Assembly: GCA_002381765.1 (NCBI GenBank)
Contig: DFXX01000115.1
Coordinates: 1-23,790, forward strand
Length of the DNA: 23,790 nucleotides
Reading direction: 5' to 3'
Origin: Bacteriovoracaceae bacterium UBA4097
GTDB taxonomy: Bacteria > Bdellovibrionota > Bacteriovoracia > Bacteriovoracales > Bacteriovoracaceae
Positions within the stretch are counted from its first letter, which is position 1; each line of letters begins with the position of its first letter. The position numbers and the translations under genes were made by a program. Below are positions 1-7,844 of the stretch, piece after piece. The notes beneath the pieces were generated by a model. It saw nothing but the letters and a program-made list of their open reading frames with translations, had not been told where the DNA came from and ran no database searches.

Positions 1-627
1 ATCTCTCATCAAGTGATCTACTGCCTGTCTTACTTGAGTTCCCAGTAGGACCTGGAAAAAAGTGAGTCCAACTAAGACTCCGGTTAAGGTAATCGCCTTC
101 CTATCGGTAGTGAGAACGATGGCGGTATTTTCAAGATCCTGGCAGTACTTCCTGAGGTAAATTAGGCCAAATAAAAGAAGAATAGCGAGAAACATGTGAA
201 TGGTAATTATAAAGGGTTTCAAGTGGGTTGAAACCACCAGTGCCCCGATACCTCCCTGTATGATGATGAGAATAAGCAGTCCCCCTGTAAACCAGGGAAG
301 ATTCTTCTCATAACGCTTCATGAGAAATGAGTATCCAAAGAGGATAATCATGATGATTCCCAGCAATACACCGAGCAAACGGTTTACATATTCAGTCCAG
401 GTCTTAAAAGGATCAAAATCCGCGATAGTTTTTCCCGCAATTTTGTAAATTTCTTTATAATTAGCTGGTAGCTCAGAAATATCCGTCGGAGGGACCCACT
501 GCCCAAAGCAGCGTGGCCAATCAGGGCAACCAAGACCCGAGCCCGTTCCTCTCACGACTGCACCGGCCAATATGACGAGGTAAGTGCCAAAAATGGCCAG
601 AAATAGGATTCTTTGAAAGTTTCTCAT
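1..627 (-). CDS. ctaA: Heme A synthase, CtaA/COX15 family (partial, C-terminus outside window)
   Basis: The reverse strand is open from an ATG at 627 to the left edge, giving the first 209 residues. The protein oxidises heme O to heme A in the inner membrane for aa3-type oxidases. It is highly hydrophobic. The family signature GCPDWPRCFGQW lies near residues 33-44, with the Cys34/Cys40 pair expected of the first periplasmic loop. A heme-ligand-type His is at 144 (ITIHMFLAI). The position that is His in Bacillus-type CtaA is Asn here (TEYVNRLLG, N82), and there is an insertion around residues 47-75. From memory both are traits of a Bacteroidota-like COX15 subclass. No Shine-Dalgarno is visible before the ATG. 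It is transcribed divergently from mntP. A second CtaA-like domain occurs in the fusion protein at 17261-18976. The family call is firm; the exact start is less so. Confidence 0.92.
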   Translation of the reverse strand, partial: MRNFQRILFLAIFGTYLVILAGAVVRGTGSGLGCPDWPRCFGQWVPPTDISELPANYKEIYKIAGKTIADFDPFKTWTEYVNRLLGVLLGIIMIILFGYSFLMKRYEKNLPWFTGGLLILIIIQGGIGALVVSTHLKPFIITIHMFLAILLLFGLIYLRKYCQDLENTAIVLTTDRKAITLTGVLVGLTFFQVLLGTQVRQAVDHLMRD

Positions 628-705
628 ATTGACGAGAATAACATGATCATTTTGCTTTTTCACCAGTAAGATGATGAAATAAAAGAAGCGAAGGAAGTTA
701 TTAGA

Positions 706-1278
706 ATGTATTCAATGGAAATCGTATTACTTGGAATGGCCCTGGCGATGGATGCGGCAGTGGTGAGTTTTGCCATTGGATTGCTTAATCCAGAAGCCCC
801 AAAATCCCAGAAGATTTTTCGAGGAACTGGCCTCTCTTTGATGTTTGGTTTCTTTCAATTTCTTATGCTCTGGATTGGTAGTTATGGTGGATTCGTTTTC
901 TCGTTTTCTAGCTTTGGATATCTCTTTCAATTCATCGTGGCTTCAATCTTCTTTGTTATTGCTCTTAAGTTTTTTACCGAAAGCGTGGGGGAAGAGAAAA
1001 GAGAACTTCATTGGAAGGTATTTCCTCTTATCATTTTGGCAGTGGTAACCAGCATCGATGCCCTGGCTGCCGGTATTAGTCTGGGTACTCTTCCGCATGC
1101 ACATCTTGCTGCCCTTGAGGTAGGAGTTATCACGGCCATTATTTGCGGCAGCTTCTATGGCCTTGCTCAATTCTTTAAATACATTCCTGAAAAATGGCTA
1201 TTAAGATTAGCAAGTCTCATCTTTTTTGGTCTGGGAGCACTGACTGTTTGGGACTATGTCTCGAAGGGAGTTTCATGA
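706..1278 (+). CDS. mntP: Manganese efflux pump MntP
   Basis: This 190-residue protein is about the usual MntP length, with six predicted hydrophobic segments. It has the family's two Asp-containing membrane motifs, AMDAAVVS (Asp16) and TSIDALAAG (Asp118), plus GFFQFLM in the third segment. The family exports Mn2+ across the inner membrane. An AAGGAAG Shine-Dalgarno at 691-697 supports the ATG at 706; an in-frame ATG at 715 is less well placed. The TGA overlaps the ATG of ilvA by 4 bp, so the two are probably co-transcribed and translationally coupled. I do not see the yybP-ykoY Mn riboswitch that often precedes mntP in other bacteria; the 78 bp upstream are too short for it. Confidence 0.9.
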   Translation: MYSMEIVLLGMALAMDAAVVSFAIGLLNPEAPKSQKIFRGTGLSLMFGFFQFLMLWIGSYGGFVFSFSSFGYLFQFIVASIFFVIALKFFTESVGEEKRELHWKVFPLIILAVVTSIDALAAGISLGTLPHAHLAALEVGVITAIICGSFYGLAQFFKYIPEKWLLRLASLIFFGLGALTVWDYVSKGVS

Positions 1279-2498
1279 AGTTATCTTTTTCCGATTTTAA
1301 AGAAGCCTATAATTCACTTAGAAAAGTCATTCATCCAACTCCCTTGATCCATAATGAATGGCTCTCTAAGCAATATAAGTGTCAAGTCTATTTGAAGCTT
1401 GAGAATATGCTCCCGATTGGCTCATTTAAGATGAGAGGAGCGACATATAAAATTTCTCAACTGACTGAAGAAGAAAAAAAACAAGGTGTTCTGGCAGTGA
1501 GTGCCGGAAATCATGCTCAAGGTGTGGCCTGGGCCGCCCAGCGCTTTGGAGTCAAGGCCACGATCATCATGCCGGAAGGATCTCCCCTTACTAAGATCAG
1601 AAATACAGAAACGCTCGGAGCAAAGGTCATTCTTCACGGGAATAGCATTGAGGATGGCTTTGCTCATGCTCAAGAATTGATGAAAGAAAACAAAATGGTC
1701 TTCGTTCACCCTTACCATGATCCTATGGTTATCGCGGGCCAAGGCAGTGTCGGCTTTGAACTCATGGAGCAGATTCCGGATATGGATTATGTGTTCTCTT
1801 CTATTGGTGGAGGAGGGCTTGTATCGGGCATAGGCCAGGTGCTGAAGGGAAGTGAGTCGAAGGCGAAAGTCATCGCAGGTCAGGCCACAGGATGCAGTGG
1901 AATGGTTCATTCACTGAATGCAGGGAAGATCATTCAGATTGAAAAAGCTCAGACCTTCGCTGATGGCATTAGAGTCAAAAATGTTGCTCAAGATATGTAT
2001 AATCTTTTAAAAGAAGTGGTTCACTCTTCTCACAGTGTAGATGATGAGAAAATGGCCTGGGCCATTCTTCAGTTGATGGAAAAGGCAAGAGTCATTGCTG
2101 AAGGAGCGGGAGCACTCCCTCTTGCCCTGTTTGATCAGCTCTATAAAGAAGACCCAACTCCTTATGAAGGAAAAAAGATTGTGCTGGTTGTTTGCGGTGG
2201 AAATATCGATGTGAATCTTCTTGAGAGAATCATCGACCGAGGGCTTCTTGAGTCTCATCGTAAAGTCAGAATTTCTGTTCCTATTGCGGATCAGCCAGGT
2301 ATACTTCATCAGCTCACAGGCATCATCAAGGACGTTGGGGCAAATATCTTACAAGTGGTCCACGACCGGGATTCTTCTAATACCGGGATCACGGGTACCA
2401 ATGTGGTGTTTACTCTAGAAACAAAAGGTGAGTTACATCTTAATAAACTTATCATCGAGATGAAGAAAGACTTTCCCCTCTGTCAGATTATTATCTAG
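1275..2498 (+). CDS. ilvA: Threonine ammonia-lyase (threonine dehydratase) with one C-terminal ACT domain
   Basis: The protein is 407 residues and PLP-dependent, converting threonine to 2-oxobutanoate and ammonia, the first step towards isoleucine. Visible motifs: the PLP lysine in GSFKMRGA (K52), the substrate loop SAGNHAQG (76-83), the phosphate-binding GGGG (178-181), and VVCGGN near 305-310. Residues about 332-405 form a single ACT-like regulatory domain (VPIADQPGILHQL), as in the short IlvA/TdcB class rather than the two-domain E. coli IlvA. Feedback control by isoleucine or valine is therefore possible but unproven. The ATG at 1275, with GGGAG 5 nt upstream and a 4-bp overlap with mntP, is preferred over an upstream TTG in the same frame. 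Its stop overlaps the convergent gene's stop by 8 bp. Confidence 0.93.
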   Translation: MKLSFSDFKEAYNSLRKVIHPTPLIHNEWLSKQYKCQVYLKLENMLPIGSFKMRGATYKISQLTEEEKKQGVLAVSAGNHAQGVAWAAQRFGVKATIIMPEGSPLTKIRNTETLGAKVILHGNSIEDGFAHAQELMKENKMVFVHPYHDPMVIAGQGSVGFELMEQIPDMDYVFSSIGGGGLVSGIGQVLKGSESKAKVIAGQATGCSGMVHSLNAGKIIQIEKAQTFADGIRVKNVAQDMYNLLKEVVHSSHSVDDEKMAWAILQLMEKARVIAEGAGALPLALFDQLYKEDPTPYEGKKIVLVVCGGNIDVNLLERIIDRGLLESHRKVRISVPIADQPGILHQLTGIIKDVGANILQVVHDRDSSNTGITGTNVVFTLETKGELHLNKLIIEMKKDFPLCQIII

Positions 2499-4665
2499 AT
2501 TCATTAACAGATATGCAGGCCTCTTCAAACTGGGCTTCTTTGAGCCTAATGCCATTTGAATAAATATAGGCCTGCTCTCTCATTAGCTTCTCAATAAAAG
2601 TATTGACTGCCTTCATCTCGTCTAAAGCAATCTTTGGATCAAGATGAAGATGTCCTTTGAGATTATCGACTTCATTCTTGTGTCTTTTACTTTCAGAGCT
2701 GAAGTCATTAAAAAGCTGCTCTCTTTGAGTTTCATAAACTCTATGTTTATCGAGACCCAAAAGAATGTTTTTCTGTTTAAAGTTTTCAATGATGTAATTC
2801 TGATTCCATTCATTAAGGCTTGGAAAAGCTTCCGTTAAACCAAAATCTTTCTTGTTAGAAAGATCTGCCCCAAAAAGATTTGAACAGTACTGAGATACCT
2901 TCTTTCTGGCTAGCTTCATCTTTTTAAGTGACTCTTCACAATCAGCTAAAATGGAGTTCTTCAGTTTCTTCATATCTTTAACGTTTCTTTTATAGAGAAT
3001 TTCTCTTTGTTTATCCTGAGCGGAGGCGACTTTCTTGGCCAGCTTTCCATCTCGGATTTTATCCATGATTTTAGCACTTTCGTTTTGAGACTTACTTTTC
3101 TGTTCAACCAGTGCCTCTTCGGCTTTCAAAAGATTAGGTCTAGCACTTTGAAGTATTCCTTCAACTTCTGCTAATCTTCGGAAAGTTTCTTTCAGATCCT
3201 GGCACATCTTTTTTTGAGGATTAACCATGTCGAGTATCTTTGCCAAACTTTGGAATTCCACCATTTTCTGGTTCAGCCCCACTAAGTCATCCACGCAACG
3301 ATCCCGTCTAGCATCTTCAATCTCAAACTCAGTTGTAATGATATGTTTTTGAATATTAGCAAGGACCTCGCTGTTGTCTAGCTTGAACTTCTTATGTAGT
3401 GCGATCCCATTTAATGTAGCATCAATGCTTTTTTCAAGTTCCTGAGCTAGTTTTGCACTATCATCATAAATCTTCATGGCCTTTGCGAATTCTTGCAATA
3501 GCTCTTCTTGCTTCATATCCCGTAGCTCTCCAGAGGCCCATTTCCATAGGAAACTCGTTGCACTGGTAATTCCACTGATAGCAAGATTAGCAACAGTTGC
3601 TCCAATTACGGCCCCCGCTGCAGAGTAGGTGGCAATTTTAAAGAGATGATTCGGATCAGACATCCTTTCAGCAATATTTAATGCGCGATCAGCTTGAGTG
3701 TTGGCCAATGTCTGCCAGTCTCTGGATTCTTTTTGAGTCATTGCTCTCCAGGCCTCAGATTCTTTTAAAAAATCATCGGCCTTTTTATCAACCGTATTAT
3801 TTACATTATTTATGCTTTGATTAATGTCTCTGTTAATCTCGGCCAGTTGCTGATTTGTTTGGGCATGATTGGTGTTGAAATTATTAAGGTTTGTGTTTGT
3901 TTGGTTGAGATTATTGTTAAAATCCCCGATGGCCGCATTTGTCTGAGTATGATTATTATTAAATCCACTTAAGTTGGCGTTTATTGCTGTCAATTGACCA
4001 TTGGCCTGACTCAACTCCATTTGAATCCCGTTAAGATTTAGACCCCCGATACTCGTTTCACTTCCATTTGCAGTTTGGCACAGAAGAAGGCAAGTAGGGT
4101 TCCCTGCACATAGAGTACAGTTGGATTGAGCATGTGCAGAGGAAATGATATTTGTATCGTGAATAAATTTAAAAAAACTGTATTTGGGCAAATCTATTTG
4201 GTGATAAAGTCGGTGCCACATCTCAGTTTCCAGAGCGACTTTCCTACCATAACTTGGTCGATAGAAGGAGTTTGAAACCTTGATAGTATCTTTCTCAAAA
4301 GAAATAAAAATGACAACCTGACGTCTAAGCTCTGGTTGATAACCTTCAAATCTCCAGGCATCTCCCATTTTATTTTCTTGAAGCCCGTTTAGAAGAAATT
4401 CTTTTTTGAGAAGATCTCTTACTGACTGAACGGACTTATCACCAGTAAAACTATTTTTCATGAGTGTTACTGAAGCTACTGTAAACTTAGATTGAGGTGT
4501 CCTTATAATTCGCTCAAAAGTTTCAATACTGTTGCCTTCCTTATCAGCACTTACGACAGGTAGCCAATCATAGCTCAATCCTTTAGGGGGAATAAACACT
4601 GGCTGGGCCAATAAGCTTTGGGAGAATAGAAGAGCGACTATGAAGGATAAAAGTATTTTTTTCAC
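2491..4665 (-). CDS. Large secreted coiled-coil protein with 14-residue Asn/Thr-rich repeats, function unknown
   Basis: I do not recognise this 724-residue protein. A clear signal peptide (1-21, ending SQSLLAQ) indicates export. Residues 22-175 form a mixed globular region, followed by a four-Cys cluster (C183, C186, C192, C196). Residues 225-291 are an uninterrupted heptad stretch with a 14-residue super-repeat. Residues 346-372 are hydrophobic and rich in small residues (AAGAVIGATVANLAISG), so could span or insert into a membrane. Residues 380-724 are highly charged, mostly helical and probably coiled-coil, with scattered Cys (457, 488, 576, 594, 717). The start is a GTG at 4665 without a good Shine-Dalgarno; the signal peptide that follows it supports the choice. 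A weak promoter (TTACCA at 4704-4709, 16 nt, TATATT at 4682-4687, minus strand) lies upstream. A surface fibre or envelope-tethered protein is possible; no enzyme motif is visible. Confidence 0.8.
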   Translation of the reverse strand: MKKILLSFIVALLFSQSLLAQPVFIPPKGLSYDWLPVVSADKEGNSIETFERIIRTPQSKFTVASVTLMKNSFTGDKSVQSVRDLLKKEFLLNGLQENKMGDAWRFEGYQPELRRQVVIFISFEKDTIKVSNSFYRPSYGRKVALETEMWHRLYHQIDLPKYSFFKFIHDTNIISSAHAQSNCTLCAGNPTCLLLCQTANGSETSIGGLNLNGIQMELSQANGQLTAINANLSGFNNNHTQTNAAIGDFNNNLNQTNTNLNNFNTNHAQTNQQLAEINRDINQSINNVNNTVDKKADDFLKESEAWRAMTQKESRDWQTLANTQADRALNIAERMSDPNHLFKIATYSAAGAVIGATVANLAISGITSATSFLWKWASGELRDMKQEELLQEFAKAMKIYDDSAKLAQELEKSIDATLNGIALHKKFKLDNSEVLANIQKHIITTEFEIEDARRDRCVDDLVGLNQKMVEFQSLAKILDMVNPQKKMCQDLKETFRRLAEVEGILQSARPNLLKAEEALVEQKSKSQNESAKIMDKIRDGKLAKKVASAQDKQREILYKRNVKDMKKLKNSILADCEESLKKMKLARKKVSQYCSNLFGADLSNKKDFGLTEAFPSLNEWNQNYIIENFKQKNILLGLDKHRVYETQREQLFNDFSSESKRHKNEVDNLKGHLHLDPKIALDEMKAVNTFIEKLMREQAYIYSNGIRLKEAQFEEACISVNESR
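3793..3993 (-). repeat. 14-residue (42-bp) coding repeat, perfect heptad register
   Basis: In the protein at 2491-4665, residues 225-291 follow a strict 3-4 heptad pattern. Positions 225, 232, 239, 246, 253, 260, 267, 274, 281, 288 read L,L,H,I,L,L,H,L,I,V. Positions 228, 235, 242, 249, 256, 263, 270, 277, 284 read I,F,T,F,T,F,T,I,S. From about residue 235, F alternates with T at the second core position, making a 14-residue unit of the form FNNNxxQTNxxLxx. This looks like a parallel coiled-coil stalk with regularly spaced polar core layers. The DNA copies have diverged, so it is not a recent tandem expansion. Confidence 0.8.
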
Positions 4666-4717
4666 GATACTTTATCGGAGTAATATAAAAAGAACTAAAG
4701 TACTGGTAATTAGAAGG

Positions 4718-4742
4718 GGCCGGGGATTGAACTCCCCCGGCC
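4718..4742 (-). terminator. GC-rich hairpin after the Cys-rich lipoprotein gene
   Basis: GGCCGGGG (4718-4725) pairs with CCCCGGCC (4735-4742) around a 9-nt loop, 10 bp past the stop of the minus-strand lipoprotein gene. The minus-strand sequence after it (CCTTCTAATTACC) is only moderately T-rich, so it is an imperfect intrinsic terminator. It separates the lipoprotein gene from the gene ending at 2491. Confidence 0.55.
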
Positions 4743-4751
4743 GAAAGCGCC

Positions 4752-4982
4752 TTATTTCGCCTTGGTAGGCTTCTTTTCACAATGCTCTTTGCACTCTTTC
4801 ATATCCATCTTCTTCTTTTCACAATGCTCTTTGCACTCCTTGTCACTCATGCCTTTCTTGCAATGTTTGGCCTCTTTTGAGCAATGATCTTTACGGTCAT
4901 GACAAGACTTGTTTCCGTTAAAATGTGAACAGGAAGAAATTGTTAAAAGTGCTGCTAACGTGAGGAACGAAAATAATTTCAT
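4752..4982 (-). CDS. Small Cys/His/Lys-rich lipoprotein, function unknown
   Basis: This 76-residue protein begins with a lipoprotein signal peptide ending in LTISSC (lipidated Cys18). The mature part has seven further Cys (27, 34, 41, 50, 54, 64, 68) and several His among Lys and Glu. Two CxxxC units with the same sequence, KECKEHCEKK, come from a 27-bp exact DNA duplication. Two CX6C spacings precede them. Periplasmic proteins with many Cys and His often bind metal or form disulfides. Metal binding is my inference; I know no named family for it. An AGGAG Shine-Dalgarno (4989-4993) sits 6 nt before the ATG, and a perfect TATAAT is further upstream. It is divergent from the hemoglobin gene. 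Confidence 0.78.
   Translation of the reverse strand: MKLFSFLTLAALLTISSCSHFNGNKSCHDRKDHCSKEAKHCKKGMSDKECKEHCEKKKMDMKECKEHCEKKPTKAK
4770..4838. repeat. 27-bp direct repeat, two perfect copies 42 bp apart
   Basis: Copies lie at 4770-4796 and 4812-4838, both beginning CTTCTTTTCACAATGC. They encode the duplicated KECKEHCEK unit of the Cys-rich lipoprotein. Because even third codon positions match, the duplication is recent or maintained by recombination. Copy number could vary between strains. Confidence 0.85.
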
Positions 4983-5033
4983 ATAAACTCCTTGTGGTAT
5001 TATCTATGACGGACAATTCATCATCTTTGTGAC

Positions 5034-5061
5034 ATTATAGGTGAAAAAGTTTTTTACACAA
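5034..5061 (-). promoter_or_regulatory. Candidate sigma70-type promoter for the Cys-rich lipoprotein
   Basis: On the minus strand a perfect -10 (TATAAT, 5034-5039) is preceded 16 nt upstream by a weak -35 (TTGTGT, 5056-5061). It gives a leader of roughly 45 nt ending in a good Shine-Dalgarno. It lies in the 78-bp divergent gap shared with the hemoglobin gene. Confidence 0.45.
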
Positions 5062-5501
5062 TGAAAGGTGTTGTTTTGATTAAGCTTTGGCATCGTATTC
5101 TCGGTTATTTTATTCCCCATTATGGAACCGTCTATCACCGAATAGGTGGTGAAAAGTTTATCGGTACTTTGGTAGATGACTTTTATCATATTATGCAGAC
5201 AGATCCATTTGCCAAAGATTGCCTGGCAACTCATGCCGGTCGAAATATTCAAGGTTCCTCAGAAAAGCTCAAGGCCTTTCTCTCGGGATGGCTTGGGGGA
5301 CCGCAATTGTTTGTTGAGAAGTATGGTCATCCTAGACTTAGAATGAGGCATTTTCCTTTCATCATCGGGGAATCCGAGTCAGAACAATGGCTTTATTGCA
5401 TGAAAGTGGCACTGGAAAAATCGCAGCTTCCCCAGGAAGAGCAGAATAATCTGATAGAAGCCTTTAGGGGACTGACAAAACTTATAAAAAACCGTGATTA
5501 A
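5061..5501 (+). CDS. Group 2 truncated hemoglobin (TrHbII, GlbO/YjbI-like)
   Basis: This is a 146-residue 2/2 hemoglobin. Family features visible: B-helix Tyr42 (DDFYHIM), SGWLGGPQLFVEKYGHPRLR with proximal His90, and G-helix Trp110 (EQWLYCM), the distal-pocket residue typical of group 2. Such proteins bind O2 and can detoxify NO or peroxide; which applies here is unknown. About 20 residues precede the usual core start. Start choice is open: the ATG at 5061 has no visible Shine-Dalgarno, while an in-frame TTG at 5076 has AAAGG (5064-5068) at good spacing. The last 20 bp overlap the convergent QEGLA gene. It is divergent from the lipoprotein gene. Confidence 0.92.
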   Translation: MKGVVLIKLWHRILGYFIPHYGTVYHRIGGEKFIGTLVDDFYHIMQTDPFAKDCLATHAGRNIQGSSEKLKAFLSGWLGGPQLFVEKYGHPRLRMRHFPFIIGESESEQWLYCMKVALEKSQLPQEEQNNLIEAFRGLTKLIKNRD

Positions 5502-6672
5502 AAAGGCTGAAGGAGAGCTCCTTTAGCTTTTGCAATCTGGCCTGAACCTCGGGAGCATCAAGTGCTGAGGGAAAGTATTTTATCTTGGGTTTAATACTTT
5601 CTTTCTGATTGATAAGCATGATGTGTTCTTCAAAAGAAATCTTTCCTATCCATAATGAGCGCAAGTCAACATTATAAAAATGTAAATGATAGAGTAGTTC
5701 AATCATACCATGCAAATAGAGGAGCTCTTTAGTGAAGGCCATGCCTCCTTCTAGGGGAACTCCTCGAAAAACTCGTAAGGCCAGCTTAAATGAATCCAGA
5801 TCACTTAGGCCATGGTGTCTCAAGTAAGAATAGACATCGGTGATGTTTGAGCCTCTCTCTGCCATAGATGTGGCCAGGTGACGAAGGACAACCTTATTCC
5901 ATCTCTCTGTCGTCATTTTGGCCGTGATGAGTTCGATAATGATCGCCAGTCCTTCTTGCAAAAAAGTAGTTCTTGGCGCCCATGTAGATAACCAGGGATG
6001 TTCTTTTTGAGCTGCTCCATTAAGAGAAGTTCCGAGATGAACCCAACCCTCATGCACTAAAAAGATATCTAAGTGACCAGTAGTATATGTCTTGAAAGGA
6101 TTGAGCTTGATGGTCTTTCTTCCTGCCGATGAGTCTGAGAGTAGAGAAGTGGAAGCCTTAACCTCAAAATCGGCCGGATCAAAGGTTTCCACAAGTTTCT
6201 TTTTAAGATAACTCATGGCCTCTTCACCCTTTAGGCTTTCCTGACTTTCATCCGGTTGGCAATAGTCTGGGATCTTTTCCAAGAGATACAGGAAGGCATT
6301 ATTTTGAGCGAGCTCATGAGAGGTTCCATAAAGCTTCGTGCAGTGTTCATAGAAAAAAATATTATCAAAGTTTTCCAGCATTGCTAGGAGATGATTATAA
6401 TCTTCGATCCGCTGAGTGAAGATCTCCTTCATAGTAGGTGAAACTTCTGAACGAGAAAGTTCCTTCAAAAACCTTTCGATTGCTCTACGTTTTTCATCAA
6501 CATTTACATTAAAGGGAACACTGACATCTTCTAGTTCCCCTATAAAAGTCTTATGCTGAGGAAAAAGTTGATTAAGTTCCTTCAAGGGATAGCGAGGATG
6601 CCCGAGAAAACTCAGGTCTTTAGCGATCTCCTTCAATTGAGCTGAAAAGTCAGATATAAGTTTTTGCTCCAT
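5482..6672 (-). CDS. QEGLA-motif protein (DUF1704 / MATCAP-like putative metallopeptidase)
   Basis: The protein is 396 residues. It contains HEGWVH (H207, E208, H212), an HEXXXH zinc-site motif, followed by QEGLA (239-243), the motif that names bacterial flavohemoglobin expression-modulating QEGLA proteins (DUF1704). The same fold and HEXXXH motif occur in the eukaryotic tubulin tyrosine carboxypeptidases MATCAP. By analogy E208 would be catalytic and the QEGLA Glu a third zinc ligand. The N-terminal half is charged and helical. No signal peptide is seen, so it is probably cytoplasmic. The bacterial substrate is unknown; the hemoglobin-related name is historical and the role is weakly supported. 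It converges on a truncated hemoglobin gene with 20 bp overlap. The Shine-Dalgarno is a weak GAGAGAG just before the ATG. Confidence 0.88.
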   Translation of the reverse strand: MEQKLISDFSAQLKEIAKDLSFLGHPRYPLKELNQLFPQHKTFIGELEDVSVPFNVNVDEKRRAIERFLKELSRSEVSPTMKEIFTQRIEDYNHLLAMLENFDNIFFYEHCTKLYGTSHELAQNNAFLYLLEKIPDYCQPDESQESLKGEEAMSYLKKKLVETFDPADFEVKASTSLLSDSSAGRKTIKLNPFKTYTTGHLDIFLVHEGWVHLGTSLNGAAQKEHPWLSTWAPRTTFLQEGLAIIIELITAKMTTERWNKVVLRHLATSMAERGSNITDVYSYLRHHGLSDLDSFKLALRVFRGVPLEGGMAFTKELLYLHGMIELLYHLHFYNVDLRSLWIGKISFEEHIMLINQKESIKPKIKYFPSALDAPEVQARLQKLKELSFSLFNHGFL

Positions 6673-6733
6673 ACTCTCTCATCGGTAAGAAAATGTAGGA
6701 ATTCAAGAGACTTCTTTTTGTTATACTTAAGAG

Positions 6734-7837
6734 ATGAAAATTCTATCCTCCCTCCTTCTTCTCTCGCTTCCTTTTATTTCTCATGCTCAATTTGGAAAAC
6801 CTGAATTGATTGCCCGCTATGCAGGGACGACCCACTGGAATGCTCCAGTATCTATCTACTGCTTTTTTTCTGAACCGGCTGTAGATCGAGAGACGATTTA
6901 TCTGGGCTGTTTGGAAAATGAAGATTACTTGATGGTTAAGTGGGATGAATCTGGCTACAGTGAAGTGGCCCGGGCGCAGCCTGGCCACCGCTTTTCTTTT
7001 CCCGTGAGCTTTTCCGGAGGAGTGAGCTGGTATGAGTACGATGAACTCACTTCGACTCGCTCATTTGTGGCCAATGAAAATGATCTGAAAGTTGATGATA
7101 TTAAAAAGCTGGGTCCAGTTGGAAGCTTTCAACCTTTGGGTGAAAACACCTGGCTTTACCATTTAAAAAAATCTGTTCCCGAACTTTGGATTATGAATCC
7201 AAGTTCTACCCGTCCCGTCTTTACTCAAAATGTTGCTTACATTTTTTCTCCCGTAGTAGGACATAATGGGGAGGCCGTGACTAAGGTGAGAAAAGATTCG
7301 ATGAGTAATTCAGCTCCTGATGAGCTCTGGACATTAAAAAAAGGTGAATGGAGAAAAGTTCTGGAGGATACAGATTCAAATCCTTCTTCTCCATGGGTAT
7401 CATTTCGTCATCAGCTAGCAATTGAGGGAGATAGAATATTAATTTTTGCTCAGGATAAAAAAGCAGAAGCTCTTATTATTTATGAGAATGGACGTGTGGC
7501 CGAGATTGCTCGTGCCGGTGTTCATCTTAAGAGCTTTGATCACTTCTCTGCCAAGATGAAATCCGGAGTGGTGGCCTTTAGAGGTGTCGACTTAAAAGGC
7601 AATAAGGCCGTGTGGGCCTATTATAAAGGTAAGCTCTCGCGGCTCATTACCCAAGGTGATATGGTTCTTACTGATAAAGGCTATGGACGAGTTCACTATA
7701 AGAACGAGCATTCTATTTTCTATGGCGCTCCTGGAATTAGTCAAAATGGAGATGTGGTTCTTCAGGCCACATTAACCGATCCTGATTATCCAGAAACTTT
7801 AATTGGTGTTGGAATTCTTAAATTCACACAAGAGTAA
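6734..7837 (+). CDS. Secreted protein of unknown function, possibly beta-propeller
   Basis: This 367-residue protein has a signal peptide (about 1-18, ending ISHAQ). I do not recognise the family. The mature part is almost all short beta-strand-like stretches with recurrent aromatic-turn-Asn/Gly segments (ISQNGDVVLQATL, VVGHNGEAVTKV, GSFQPLGENTWLY). That is compatible with a WD/TolB-like propeller, but I cannot count blades with confidence. There are few Cys and no catalytic motif. The Shine-Dalgarno is weak (AAGAG). The stop lies 7 nt before the next gene's GTG, so it heads a three-gene run of exported proteins ending at the terminator near 10100. It is divergent from the QEGLA gene with a 61-bp gap. 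Confidence 0.75.
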   Translation: MKILSSLLLLSLPFISHAQFGKPELIARYAGTTHWNAPVSIYCFFSEPAVDRETIYLGCLENEDYLMVKWDESGYSEVARAQPGHRFSFPVSFSGGVSWYEYDELTSTRSFVANENDLKVDDIKKLGPVGSFQPLGENTWLYHLKKSVPELWIMNPSSTRPVFTQNVAYIFSPVVGHNGEAVTKVRKDSMSNSAPDELWTLKKGEWRKVLEDTDSNPSSPWVSFRHQLAIEGDRILIFAQDKKAEALIIYENGRVAEIARAGVHLKSFDHFSAKMKSGVVAFRGVDLKGNKAVWAYYKGKLSRLITQGDMVLTDKGYGRVHYKNEHSIFYGAPGISQNGDVVLQATLTDPDYPETLIGVGILKFTQE

Positions 7838-7844
7838 GAATAGA

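Noticed and set aside
598..660. 8-codon upstream ORF overlapping the ctaA start on the minus strand
   Set aside because: There is no Shine-Dalgarno and it is very short; frames like this arise often by chance.
1422..1910. 162-codon open frame antisense to ilvA
   Set aside because: It is a shadow of a strongly conserved enzyme gene, with no ribosome-binding site and an implausible protein composition.
4712..4750. tRNA-like T-arm (GAGTTCAATCCCC) on the minus strand, suggesting a tRNA 3' end or att site
   Set aside because: There is no matching acceptor, D or anticodon arm upstream, and the loop geometry is wrong for a T-arm. It reads better as a GC-rich terminator hairpin after the lipoprotein gene.
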